Counted from the stretch's first letter, positions 34,278 through 42,000 are shown. The stretch: DNA of 64,000 bases from PALSA-612 sp963776375 (GCA_963776375.1 CAVZMF010000009.1:268008-332007); one strand, 5' to 3'. The notes: a model not told the origin generated them from the letters alone. Made by a program: numbers and translations.

Positions 34278-34952
34278 TTGACGGCGCCGCCGCTACTGCG
34301 GAGCCTGGTCGCGGAGGCGGTCGGCACCTTCGCGCTCGTCTTCGCCGGCTGCGGGGCGATCATGGTCGACGCGAAGCACGGCGGCCTCGGCCACGTCGGG
34401 ATCGCGATCACGTTCGGGCTCGTGATCATGGCGATGATCTACGCCGTCGGCCACGTTTCCGGCGCACATTTCAACCCGGCCGTCACCTTGTCGTTCGCGC
34501 TCGTGCGGCACTTTCCGCATCGCCAGGTGCCGCTCTACTGGGCGGCGCAGTTGACGGGCGCCCTGGTCGCCGCCGCGATCCTGCGCGGATCGCTCGGGAA
34601 CGTCGCCCACATCGGGGCGACCTATCCGAGCGGCTCGGACGGCCAGGCCTTCCTGTGGGAGGCGGTCCTCTCCTTCTTCCTCATGTTCGTGATCATGGCC
34701 GTGGCGACCGACACCCGGGCCGTGGGGGAGGCGGCCGCGATCGCGATCGGCGGCACGGTCGGCCTGGACGCGATGTTCGGCGGGCCGGTCACGGGAGCGT
34801 CCATGAACCCTGCGCGCTCGCTCGGGCCGGGCATCGTCGCCGGCGATTTGCACTCGATCTGGGTGTATCTGCTCGCGCCGGTCGTCGGCGCCGGCCTTGC
34901 CGCGCTCACGTATGTGTTCGTGCGCGGCGAGGCTTTGCACGCGAGCGCCTGA
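34278..34952 (+). CDS. aqpS: Aquaporin-family channel of the ars operon (AqpS-like)
   Basis: A 224-residue MIP channel with six spans and two NPA boxes, GHVSGAHFNPAVTLSFALV and GASMNPARSLGPGI. It opens SLVAEAVGTFALVFAGCGAI, the usual first helix. Inside an ars operon an aquaglyceroporin lets arsenite made by ArsC leave down its gradient, as AqpS does in Sinorhizobium meliloti. The role here is inferred from context. TTG start at 34278, one base after the arsC stop, so the genes are coupled. Confidence 0.85.
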   Translation: MTAPPLLRSLVAEAVGTFALVFAGCGAIMVDAKHGGLGHVGIAITFGLVIMAMIYAVGHVSGAHFNPAVTLSFALVRHFPHRQVPLYWAAQLTGALVAAAILRGSLGNVAHIGATYPSGSDGQAFLWEAVLSFFLMFVIMAVATDTRAVGEAAAIAIGGTVGLDAMFGGPVTGASMNPARSLGPGIVAGDLHSIWVYLLAPVVGAGLAALTYVFVRGEALHASA

Positions 34953-34972
34953 GCGGCCCGATCCGAACCGAC

Positions 34973-35002
34973 TTGACACGGATCGACATTCTTCGATATA
35001 TT
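34973..35002 (+). promoter_or_regulatory. arsR2-arsM promoter with embedded operator
   Basis: TTGACA (34973-34978) and TATATT (34997-35002) with an 18-base spacer make the best sigma-70-like promoter in the window. The spacer contains the inverted repeat ATCGA-cattct-TCGAT (34982-34997), a likely ArsR operator. The predicted transcript start falls a few bases before ATG 35016. Confidence 0.7.
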
Positions 35003-35015
35003 GATGAACGACGAT

Positions 35016-35363
35016 ATGACCAAAACGCTCACATCAATCGCTTGCTGCCAGCCGCTCGCGGCTCCGTCCCTGACGGACGAGGAGGTCGAGTCGACGGCGG
35101 CGCTGTTCAAGGCGCTCGGCGACCCCGCGCGCGTGAAGATCCTGAACCTGCTCGCACAGACGCGCTCTCCGGTCTGCGCATGCGAGTTCGAGCCCGCGCT
35201 CGGGCTCTCCCAGCCGACGGTGAGCCATCACCTGAAGAAGCTGACCGAGGCGGGGCTCATCGAGCGCGAGCAGCGAGGAAAGTGGGCCTACTTCTCGATC
35301 GAGCGCGACGCGGTCGACAAGCTCGCCGCCGTCGCAGATCTGAAAGGAGCGTGCTGCTCATGA
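35016..35363 (+). CDS. arsR: ArsR-family repressor 2
   Basis: A 115-residue winged-helix regulator. VESTAALFKALGDPARVKIL is followed by a Cys pair in RSPVCACEFEPALGLSQPTV, and SHHLKKLTEAGLIEREQRGK forms the recognition helix and wing. Extra Cys pairs occur near both ends (SIACCQPL, KGACCS) and may add thiol ligands. TTG 35001 and ATG 35004 are in frame but lie on or before the expected transcript start. ATG 35016 is chosen, which leaves a leader of only a few bases. The stop overlaps the arsM start by 4 bp. Confidence 0.9.
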   Translation: MTKTLTSIACCQPLAAPSLTDEEVESTAALFKALGDPARVKILNLLAQTRSPVCACEFEPALGLSQPTVSHHLKKLTEAGLIEREQRGKWAYFSIERDAVDKLAAVADLKGACCS

Positions 35364-36184
35364 CCACCACCGCTGAAGAGCTTCGCGAGGAGGTCCGGCG
35401 TCGCTACGCCGAGTCCGCCCGCTCGGTCACAGAGGGAAGCCAGGCTTCGTGCTGCGGCAGCGGGAGCTGTTGCGCCGACGATCAGGCCGACGCAGCGAGC
35501 CTCGGCGAGGCGCTCTACGAAGCGGAGCAGCGCGGCGAGTTGCCCGAAGCGGCCGTGCTGGCATCGCTCGGCTGCGGGAACCCGGTCGCCGTCGCCGAGC
35601 TCCACGAGGGCGAGACGGTTCTCGATCTCGGCTCCGGTGGCGGTATCGACGTGATCCTGTCCGCGAAGCGCGTCGGCGAGACCGGGATCGCCTACGGCCT
35701 CGACATGACCGACGAGATGCTCGCGCTGGCCCGCCAGAACGCCCAGGACGCCGGGATCCGGAACGCGATCTTCCTCAAGGGCGTGATCGAGGAGATCCCG
35801 TTGCCGGCCGACTCCGTCGACGTCGTCATCTCGAACTGCGTGATCAACCTGTCCGTGGACAAGCCGGCGGTGCTGACCGAGATCGCCCGCGTGCTCAAGC
35901 CCGGTGGACGCGTCGGCGTCAGTGACATCGTCGCCGAGGACCATCTCTCGTCCGACGAGCGGGCGGCACGGGGCAGCTATGTCGGCTGCATCGCCGGCGC
36001 GCTGTCGAAGGCTGAATACGAGGCCGGGCTCGAGGCGGCCGGCTTCGAAAACGTCAGCGTCGAGTTCACGCACGAGGTCGCGGACGGGATGCATGGCGCC
36101 ATCGTCAAGGCGACGAAGACGCGTGAGCCCGCACGGGAAGGGCTTCCCGTGATCCAGCCCGCTACCCGCGCCGGCTGTTGCTAA
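35360..36184 (+). CDS. arsM: Arsenite S-adenosylmethionine methyltransferase ArsM
   Basis: A 274-residue enzyme that methylates As(III), producing volatile or less retained species. The SAM site is ETVLDLGSGGGIDVILSAKR, with GLDMTDEMLALARQNAQDAG and LKPGGRVGVSDIVAEDHLS. Three conserved As-binding Cys are visible in SLGCGNPVAVAEL, VISNCVINLSVDKP and SYVGCIAGALSKAEY. An additional Cys-rich stretch, ASCCGSGSCCADDQ, lies near residue 30, and the protein ends with a CC pair. ATG 35360 overlaps the arsR2 stop, so repressor and enzyme are co-translated. Confidence 0.93.
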   Translation: MTTTAEELREEVRRRYAESARSVTEGSQASCCGSGSCCADDQADAASLGEALYEAEQRGELPEAAVLASLGCGNPVAVAELHEGETVLDLGSGGGIDVILSAKRVGETGIAYGLDMTDEMLALARQNAQDAGIRNAIFLKGVIEEIPLPADSVDVVISNCVINLSVDKPAVLTEIARVLKPGGRVGVSDIVAEDHLSSDERAARGSYVGCIAGALSKAEYEAGLEAAGFENVSVEFTHEVADGMHGAIVKATKTREPAREGLPVIQPATRAGCC

Positions 36185-36188
36185 GAGC

Positions 36189-36446
36189 TCAGTTGGTTGA
36201 AGCTGCGTAGTCCGCAGTCGGTGTCCGAGCGGGCTCGGGCACCGGCTCGGTCTCGAGTTTCTCGAGAATCCGCTCGGTGTTGTCGCGGATCGCGCTGACG
36301 TTGCGGAACATCCACTTCGGCGGAGCGTCGTCGGGCATGCGCTCGATCATCTCCGCGAAGTTGCAGCCGCCGCACATGCGGGCGGCGCGCTTCGCGAGCA
36401 ACGCAGCGCCCACGACGACCCCGACGACGATCAGGGCCTTCCTCAT
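36189..36446 (-). CDS. Small membrane-anchored protein of unknown function in the ars island
   Basis: An 85-residue protein with one N-terminal membrane helix (ALIVVGVVVGAALLAKRAAR), then a MCGGCNF Cys pair and a conserved-looking segment MIERMPDDAPPKWMFRNVSA followed by a helix ending in an acidic Pro-rich tail. ATG 36446 has GGGAGG at ideal spacing; the longer frame upstream lacks such support. The Cys pair directly after the membrane could bind a metal or thiol. No family is recognised. It is convergent with arsM and divergent from the zinc-finger gene. Confidence 0.65.
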   Translation of the reverse strand: MRKALIVVGVVVGAALLAKRAARMCGGCNFAEMIERMPDDAPPKWMFRNVSAIRDNTERILEKLETEPVPEPARTPTADYAASTN

Positions 36447-36593
36447 GTGATCACACCTCCCTTCGCGCCTCGAAGCATGCGACGAACCTGCCGCCGGCTC
36501 ATCCGGGAAGACACCGATCTTCCGCCCGGCAGCGTGTGGGAAAGCCGAAGCCGCCGTACGCATGGAGCCGGATGCTGCCGCTGGGAGGGCGAG

Positions 36594-36613
36594 TCATCGT
36601 GTATCGGCGATGA
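36594..36613 (+). promoter_or_regulatory. Inverted repeat upstream of the DUF2180-arsR3-acr3 operon
   Basis: TCATCG and CGATGA flank an 8-base centre, 26 bases before the start of the small zinc-finger gene. The half sites resemble the ATCGA/TCGAT arms at the other two ars promoters, so this is a candidate ArsR operator. The rest of 36447-36638 holds no gene. Confidence 0.45.
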
Positions 36614-36638
36614 ACGATCAAAAGACGGAGGTGCCCCG

Positions 36639-36857
36639 ATGAACTGCTTCGAGTGCGCAAAGGTGAACGACCCCGTCCCGGCAGTCGGTATCTGCCAGCA
36701 CTGTGGCGTCGGGCTCTGCCTGGATCATCTCGTCCAGGCCCGCGACCATCGCGTGGGCGGCACGCGCTACGGCTGCGCGCACACGATGCCTCGGGTCGCG
36801 CCGCTGACGGTCTTGCAGGTGGCGTCGCCCACGGTGCGAGAGCGGGCCGGCGCATGA
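36639..36857 (+). CDS. Small Cys/His-rich zinc-finger protein, DUF2180-like
   Basis: A 72-residue protein opening MNCFECAKVNDPVPAVGICQ with HCGVGLCLDHLVQ after it. The C-x2-C ... C-x2-C-x4-C-x2-H layout resembles the DUF2180/B-box-like fold seen in archaea and actinobacteria. A GGAGG sequence at 36627 fixes ATG 36639. Its stop overlaps the arsR3 start (ATGA), so it is translated with the third repressor and ACR3. A role as thiol-metal sensor or chaperone is possible but unproven. Confidence 0.75.
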   Translation: MNCFECAKVNDPVPAVGICQHCGVGLCLDHLVQARDHRVGGTRYGCAHTMPRVAPLTVLQVASPTVRERAGA

Positions 36858-37207
36858 TGAGCGTCGCGCTGTCTTCCCCGGTCCTCGAAGAGCGTGCGGG
36901 GAACGAACTCGCCGGGCTCGCGAAAGCCCTCGGCCATCCGGTGCGCGTGCGCATCCTTCGGCTACTGCTTGCACGCGACTCGTGCTACTGCGGGCAGATC
37001 GTCGACGAGCTCCCGCTCGCGCAGGCCACAGTCTCGCAGCACCTGAAGGTGCTGAAGGACTCGGGACTGGTGACGGGCGACATCGACGGGCCGCGGGTCT
37101 GCTACTGCGTCAGCCGCGAGCGGCTTCACGAGCTGGCCCTGCTCCTCGCCGGCCTGCTCGAAGAGGCTGCGGAGCTCTCCCCGGACACGCGACGTGGCTG
37201 CGACTGA
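36854..37207 (+). CDS. arsR: ArsR-family repressor 3
   Basis: A 117-residue winged-helix regulator. Helices: ELAGLAKALGHPVRVRILRL, then the metal-site-like RDSCYCGQIVDELPLAQATV, recognition helix SQHLKVLKDSGLVTGDIDGP, and wing with a second Cys pair RVCYCVSRERLHE. The CYC before the DNA-binding helix is the common ArsR arsenite site. ATG 36854 or the adjacent ATG 36857 may start it. Its end overlaps acr3 by 14 bp. Confidence 0.88.
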   Translation: MMSVALSSPVLEERAGNELAGLAKALGHPVRVRILRLLLARDSCYCGQIVDELPLAQATVSQHLKVLKDSGLVTGDIDGPRVCYCVSRERLHELALLLAGLLEEAAELSPDTRRGCD

Positions 37208-38378
37208 GAAACGCGCGGCCGCTGCGAGGGCAACCCCGCGCGCGAGCAACGGCCAGGCCGGAGTCCTCGCGAAGCTGTCGACGCTCGACCGCTTCCTCCC
37301 GCTCTGGATCGGTCTCGCGATGATCCTCGGCCTCGGCCTCGGCGCGCTCGTGCCCAGCCTGAACGACGGGCTCGACCGGTTGCGCATCGGCACCGTCAGC
37401 CTGCCGATCGCCGCCGGACTGCTCCTGATGATGTATCCGGTCCTCGCAAAGGTGCGCTACGAGGACCTCGGCCGGACGCGCCACGACGGCGTCGACAACC
37501 GGCGCTTCTTCGGCGTCTCGTTGTTCCTCTCCTGGATGGTCGGCCCCGCGCTCATGTTCGCGCTCGCCTGGCTGCTCCTGCCCGACCAGCCGGCGTACCG
37601 CACCGGCGTCATCATCGTGGGGCTCGCCCGCTGTATCGCCATGGTCCTGATCTGGAACGAGATCGCCAAGGGCGACCGCGAGCGGGCCGCTGTCCTCGTC
37701 GTCTTCAACGCACTCTTCCAGGTCGTCGCGTATTCGTTCCTCGGCTACTTCTACTTGACCGTCCTGCCGGGCTGGCTCGGCCTCGACACCGAGGGATTCG
37801 AGGTCGGCATCTGGGAGGTCGCGCGTACTGTGTTGATCTTCCTCGGCATTCCACTGGCCGCCGGCTACCTGACCCGCCGCGTCGGCATCAACCGCCGTGG
37901 GCGCGACTGGTACGAGCAACAGTTCGTTCCCAGGATCGCGCCGATCACCCTCTACGGGCTCCTGTTCACGATCGTAGTCCTCTTCGCGATCCAGGGCGAC
38001 GAGATCACCTCACGGCCGCAGGACGTGGCCATGATCGCCCTTCCGCTACTCGTGTACTTCCTCATCATGTGGGCGGCGGGCTTTGCAGCGGGCAAGCTGA
38101 TGCGGTTCCCCTACCCACAGACCGCGAGCTTGTCGTTCACGGTCGCCTCCAATGATTTCGAGCTGGCGATCGCCGTCGCGGTCGGCGTCTTCGGCGCGAC
38201 GTCGGGGCAGGCGCTCGCGGGCGTCGTAGGACCGCTGATCGAGGTGCCGGTGCTCGTCGCGCTCGTCTACGTCGCGCTCTGGGCCAGGCGGTTCTTCCCC
38301 GGCGAGCGCCGCTCCCGCGAATCCACGGAAGTCGACGCCCCGACGTCCGTGGATCCGCGTCGAGTGGCTACTTCGTGA
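37194..38378 (+). CDS. acr3: Arsenite efflux permease ACR3
   Basis: A 394-residue BASS-superfamily transporter with ten predicted membrane spans. Family markers are LDRFLPLWIGLAMILGLGLG at the N-terminus, GLARCIAMVLIWNEIAKGDR with the essential membrane Cys, and SLSFTVASNDFELAIAVAVG with GPLIEVPVLVALVYVALW near the end. It exports As(III) using the proton gradient. GTG 37194 lies within the end of arsR3. The 3' end overlaps the convergent cupredoxin gene by 11 bp. It completes the reduction-export pathway begun by arsC. Confidence 0.95.
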   Translation: MAATEKRAAAARATPRASNGQAGVLAKLSTLDRFLPLWIGLAMILGLGLGALVPSLNDGLDRLRIGTVSLPIAAGLLLMMYPVLAKVRYEDLGRTRHDGVDNRRFFGVSLFLSWMVGPALMFALAWLLLPDQPAYRTGVIIVGLARCIAMVLIWNEIAKGDRERAAVLVVFNALFQVVAYSFLGYFYLTVLPGWLGLDTEGFEVGIWEVARTVLIFLGIPLAAGYLTRRVGINRRGRDWYEQQFVPRIAPITLYGLLFTIVVLFAIQGDEITSRPQDVAMIALPLLVYFLIMWAAGFAAGKLMRFPYPQTASLSFTVASNDFELAIAVAVGVFGATSGQALAGVVGPLIEVPVLVALVYVALWARRFFPGERRSRESTEVDAPTSVDPRRVATS

Positions 38379-38736
38379 CGACGAGCTTGCCCTTCATGCC
38401 CGCGGCCTCGTGGCCGGGGACCGTGCAGTAGAACGTGTACACGCCGGCCGGCAGGCTCTTGTACGTCACCTTGGAGATGCCGTTCTTGCCGACGGTCTTG
38501 CCCTTCTTCGTCTTGATCCCCTTGCCCTTGACCGCCACGTCGTGCTGGAAGATCGACGAGGTGTTGACCATCGTGATCGTGACCTTGCCGGCCTTGGCCT
38601 TGAGCGTCTTCTTGTTGTAGGCGAGCTTCGTCTTGTCGGCAGTGAGCTTCAGACTCGTGCTGCCCGCAAACGCGAGCGACACCGCCGCGAGCGCCGAAGC
38701 GACGACAGCGGCGACCCCCACCAAACGCTTCTTCAT
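38368..38736 (-). CDS. Secreted cupredoxin-like copper protein
   Basis: A 122-residue protein with a signal peptide (KRLVGVAAVVASALAAVSLA). The mature part is lysine-rich and forms a plastocyanin/azurin-like beta sandwich. Copper ligands are visible: His in IFQHDVAVKG, then Cys and His in YTFYCTVPGHEAAGMKGKLV with the downstream Met. This C-x4-H-x4-M order is the classic type 1 site. GGAGGAG precedes ATG 38736. It may carry electrons outside the cell; its link to the neighbouring ars genes is unclear. Confidence 0.85.
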   Translation of the reverse strand: MKKRLVGVAAVVASALAAVSLAFAGSTSLKLTADKTKLAYNKKTLKAKAGKVTITMVNTSSIFQHDVAVKGKGIKTKKGKTVGKNGISKVTYKSLPAGVYTFYCTVPGHEAAGMKGKLVVTK

Positions 38737-38795
38737 CAGGCTCCTCCCCATCCTGGGCTTTCCTGCTGCGTTCGACGATACCCGTCTCTGCACGA

Positions 38796-39872
38796 TCACG
38801 ATCCGCGAGCGAGTGACTCGAGTGCCTCGACGGCGCGCATGCTGCCGTCGTCGAACCAGCTCGACAACTTCTCGGCGCCCGCGCGGAAGGATGGATCCTC
38901 GAGCAGCTCGATGACCGCTTCGCGGATCTCGGCCGCGGGCGCTTCCGCGGGGACGAGCTTTCCCGCTCCCAGCTCCGAGACCCGATGACCGTTGAGCGCC
39001 TGCTCGTACATGTGGGGCATGACAAGGAGCGGCACGCCGTGCGCCAGCGCGCTCATCGTCGTCCCGCACCCGCCGTGCGTGATGCACAGCGCGGCCGTCG
39101 GCATCACGGCCGCATGCGGAACCCACCGGCGGAGGTGGACGTGCGCCGGCGCCTCGACGGCGAGCCCTTCGCCGGCGAGGAGGAGTGCGCGGACGGGCAG
39201 GTCGGCGACCGCCTCGACGACCTCGCGGAGGGCTGTCTCCTGCCGCTGGTAGATGGTGCTGAAGCTGACGACGACGAGTGGATCGTCGTTGCGGGCGGCC
39301 CACGGCGACTGGAACGGCGCCACCGGGTCGGGATCGGACACCGGCCCGACGTACCGCACGCCCGGTGGGACCCCGTCGGCCGGATAGTCGAGCTCGGCCG
39401 GCGTCACGACGAGCGTCAGCGCGGCGCGCGCCTGGACGTCGGCGGTCGTCTCGCCGTCGAGGGCGAAGCCGCCCCATTCGCGGTACCAGGGCTGGAAGAG
39501 GAAGATGGAGATCAGCGCCGTCGGCGTGCCCAGGGCAGCTGCGGCCGCGCTCGCACTCGCGAGCTGGAGGTCGCAGACGAGCACGTCCGCCGGAGCCCGG
39601 GTCAGCTCGGCGGTCACGACGTCCCGCCACTGGGGACTGCAGAGATAGGCGGTGATCTCGTCGAGCTGCTCCTCGATCAGGAGGCCCCGTCGCGGCTCCC
39701 ACTCCGAGACGCCGCCGACGAACGCGCCCCCGTCGGGCGTCCGAGCAGCCAACGAGTCGGGGCCGGTCACCCGGACGTCGTGCCCGCGGCGGGCGAGGCG
39801 CTTCGCGAGCGCGAGCTCGGGCGGCACGTTTCCGCCCCCCTGCCAGATCGCGAACAGGAACCGATGCGTCAA
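38796..39872 (-). CDS. Glycosyltransferase family 1 (MGT/UGT-like)
   Basis: A 358-residue GT-B fold enzyme. The N-terminal half has FAIWQGGGNVPPELALAKRL and RRGHDVRVTGPDSLAART. The C-terminal nucleotide-sugar site is HLRRWVPHAAVMPTAALCIT, followed by HGGCGTTMSALAHGVPLLVM and PHMYEQALNGHRVSELGAGK, the HGGxGT signature of antibiotic/macrolide glucosyltransferases. The acceptor is unknown. TTG 39872 overlaps the nrtR stop, so the gene may be cotranscribed with nrtR although its product is unrelated to NAD synthesis. Confidence 0.82.
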   Translation of the reverse strand: MTHRFLFAIWQGGGNVPPELALAKRLARRGHDVRVTGPDSLAARTPDGGAFVGGVSEWEPRRGLLIEEQLDEITAYLCSPQWRDVVTAELTRAPADVLVCDLQLASASAAAAALGTPTALISIFLFQPWYREWGGFALDGETTADVQARAALTLVVTPAELDYPADGVPPGVRYVGPVSDPDPVAPFQSPWAARNDDPLVVVSFSTIYQRQETALREVVEAVADLPVRALLLAGEGLAVEAPAHVHLRRWVPHAAVMPTAALCITHGGCGTTMSALAHGVPLLVMPHMYEQALNGHRVSELGAGKLVPAEAPAAEIREAVIELLEDPSFRAGAEKLSSWFDDGSMRAVEALESLARGS

Positions 39873-40594
39873 GCCGGCGGTCGCAGGACGGCGAACTGGT
39901 CGGTGATCTCGAGGGTGCGCGTGCGGAAACGGTAGACCTCGGCGGGGCGGCCGCCGGACGGACCGGGCGGGCGGCGCTCCCCGGTCGGCTCGAGGACGCC
40001 GCGGCGGAGCAGCACGCGCTTCAGGTTCGTCGCCGAGACCTCGTGCCCGAGCGCGGCCGCGTAGAGGTCGCGCAGCTCGGCCATCGTGAACGTCGGGGGC
40101 GCGAGGGCAAAGCCGAGGTTCGTGTAGGAGAGCTTGGCCCGCAGCCGGTCGCGCCCGGCCAACGCGATTCTTTCGTGATCGAAGGCCATCGGCGGCAGCG
40201 ACTCCAGCGCGTGCCAGACCGTGTCCCCGGGGACGGCGGGGTCGACGTCGGTGGGGACGAGGCCGAGGTAGGCGGTGGCGAGCTGCCACTCGCGCGGATG
40301 CCGGTCGGGATCGCTGAGCGTCTCCAGCTGCTCGAGGTGGGAGAGGTCGCGCACGTCGACCTTCGCGGCCAGGTGCCGGCGGATCGACTCCTCGAGCCGC
40401 TCGCCGGACGCCAGGTAGCCGCCCGGGAGGGACCAGCAGCCGGCGTACGGGTCCTTCGCCCGCTGCCAGAGCAGCACCTGGAGGACGCCGTCGCGGACCT
40501 GGAGCACGACCCCGAGCGCAACGTGCGCCGGCCAGGATGTTTTCGCCTGAGGGGCAGAAACACTGGTAGACTGTCGCCCAGGTTTTAGACTCAC
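39869..40594 (-). CDS. nrtR: NrtR-type Nudix transcriptional regulator of NAD synthesis
   Basis: A 241-residue protein with an N-terminal Nudix domain (ALGVVLQVRDGVLQVLLWQR, SLPGGYLASGERLEESIRRH) and a C-terminal winged helix (FTMAELRDLYAAALGHEVSA, TNLKRVLLRRGVLEPTGERR). The Nudix box is degenerate: ESIRRHLAAKVD replaces REVxEExG, as expected for NrtR, which binds ADP-ribose rather than cleaving it. GTG 40594 is inside the operator, and TAGTTT stands 6 bases before it on this strand, so the message may be leaderless. It is divergent from nadB and very likely represses nadBCA and itself. Confidence 0.85.
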   Translation of the reverse strand: MSLKPGRQSTSVSAPQAKTSWPAHVALGVVLQVRDGVLQVLLWQRAKDPYAGCWSLPGGYLASGERLEESIRRHLAAKVDVRDLSHLEQLETLSDPDRHPREWQLATAYLGLVPTDVDPAVPGDTVWHALESLPPMAFDHERIALAGRDRLRAKLSYTNLGFALAPPTFTMAELRDLYAAALGHEVSATNLKRVLLRRGVLEPTGERRPPGPSGGRPAEVYRFRTRTLEITDQFAVLRPPA

Positions 40595-40604
40595 GGTCGA
40601 AAAC
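40582..40604. promoter_or_regulatory. NrtR operator between nrtR and nadB
   Basis: A 23-bp inverted repeat with 9-base arms GTTTTAGAC and GTCGAAAAC (one central mismatch per arm) around TCACG. It lies 8 bases before the nadB ATG and covers the nrtR start codon. Position and symmetry fit autoregulated control of NAD synthesis by NrtR. A TAGACT at 40586, and another at 40567, could be -10 elements for nadB. Confidence 0.7.
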
Positions 40605-40611
40605 TAGCACG

Positions 40612-42000
40612 ATGACGGACTCGCGAACAGGGTTGATCGTGGTCGGCGGCGGAGTCGCCGGCATGTACGGCGCTCTGTGCGCGGCCGCGGAGGCGGATGT
40701 CCTGCTGCTCACGAAGGGCCCGTTGCTGACGTCGGCGAGCTACCTCGCGCAGGGCGGCGTGGCCGCGGCGGTCGGCGACGACGACTCGCCGGACCTGCAC
40801 GCGGAGGACACGTTGCGGGCAGGGCGGGGGCTGTCGCGGCCGAGCGCCGTTGCCGTGCTCACCCGCGAAGCGCCTGCGCGTGTGGCCGACCTCGTCGACT
40901 TCGGCGTACCCTTCGACGACGATCTCGGCCTCGAGGGCGGACACTCGCGGCGCCGCGTCGTCCACGCGGAAGGCGCGGCGACCGGCGCCGTCATCGCCCG
41001 GGTCCTCGCCGAGCGTGTGCTCGACCATCCCCGCATCCACGTGCACGAGAGCGAGCGCGTGCTCGAACTCGTGCCGGGAGGCGTCCGCACCGAAAGGCAG
41101 GTGCTGCGCGCGCCCTCGACGGTGCTCGCGACCGGCGGCTACGCGGCGCTGTGGGAGCGGACGACGAACCCGTCCGGCTCCGTCGGCGACGGAATCGTGC
41201 TCGCACACCGTGTCGGCGCCGCCGTCGCGGATCTCGAGTTCGTCCAGTTCCACCCGACGGTCGTGGCCGGCAACGGGCTGCTGCTGTCGGAGGCGCTGCG
41301 CGGCGAGGGCGCGCTGCTCGTCGACGAGCGCGGCGAGCGCTTCACCGACGAGCTGGCGCCGCGCGACGTCGTCGCCCGCGCGATCGCCGCGCACGGCACG
41401 GCGCTCCTCGACCTCCGCGAGATCGACCGCGACCGCTTCCCGACGCTGATGAGCGCGCTCGCCTCCCACGGCTTCGACCCGGAGCACGACCCGATCCCCG
41501 TCTCGCCGGCCGCGCACTACTCGATGGGCGGGATCGTCACCGACCTCGACGGCCGCACCTCGGTACCGGGTCTCTACGCCGCCGGCGAGTGCGCCTGCAC
41601 CGGAGTCCACGGCGCGAACCGGCTGGCCTCCAACTCGCTGCTCGAGTGCCTGGTCTTCGGCCGCCGTGCAGCTCTCGCCGCTCTTGCCGACCACGACTCC
41701 TCCGGACATGACAGGGGTCTGACCCCTGCCATGTCCGCGACAGACATGGTCGTCTCGCCCGAGCTCCGCGCGGAGATGTGGCGCGACGCCGGTCTGATCC
41801 GCGACGCGGCGGGGCTCGAGCGGCTCGCCCGCGCGCCGCACACGCTCGCGCGACTGATCGCGAAGAGCGCGCTCTCCCGGTGCGAGAGCCGCGGCGGGCA
41901 CTTCCGCACCGATTTCCCGTTCGAAGACGACGCGTTCGCGGCGCACACGGTCATCGGTACCGGCTCCGGCGAGCGGGTGGAGCTCGAGCGATGGAGCTGA
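40612..42000 (+). CDS. nadB: L-aspartate oxidase NadB carrying an in-frame palindromic insert
   Basis: First step of de novo NAD synthesis: L-aspartate to iminoaspartate, FAD-dependent. 462 residues. The FAD motif is LIVVGGGVAGMYGALCAA. Active-site and FAD segments include TSASYLAQGGVAAAVGDDDS, VLATGGYAALWERTTNPSGS, EFVQFHPTVVAG, PAAHYSMGGIVTDLDGR and GANRLASNSLLECLVFGRRA. Between residues about 365 and 377 the reading frame passes through a palindromic repeat that adds SGHDRGLTPAMSA-like residues before the C-terminal helical domain. The capping C-terminal domain is short. ATG 40612; the stop overlaps the nadC start by 10 bp. It begins the operon nadB-nadC-nadA. Confidence 0.93.
   Translation: MTDSRTGLIVVGGGVAGMYGALCAAAEADVLLLTKGPLLTSASYLAQGGVAAAVGDDDSPDLHAEDTLRAGRGLSRPSAVAVLTREAPARVADLVDFGVPFDDDLGLEGGHSRRRVVHAEGAATGAVIARVLAERVLDHPRIHVHESERVLELVPGGVRTERQVLRAPSTVLATGGYAALWERTTNPSGSVGDGIVLAHRVGAAVADLEFVQFHPTVVAGNGLLLSEALRGEGALLVDERGERFTDELAPRDVVARAIAAHGTALLDLREIDRDRFPTLMSALASHGFDPEHDPIPVSPAAHYSMGGIVTDLDGRTSVPGLYAAGECACTGVHGANRLASNSLLECLVFGRRAALAALADHDSSGHDRGLTPAMSATDMVVSPELRAEMWRDAGLIRDAAGLERLARAPHTLARLIAKSALSRCESRGGHFRTDFPFEDDAFAAHTVIGTGSGERVELERWS
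41704..41736. repeat. Dispersed palindromic element, copy 3, inside nadB
   Basis: Arms GGACATG and CATGTCC enclose AGGGGTC-T-GACCCCT. It is 33 bp, a near-perfect palindrome, and a multiple of three, so it does not disturb the nadB frame. Core and outer arms resemble the intergenic copies at 2663 and 24611 with the A/T positions exchanged. Confidence 0.6.
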
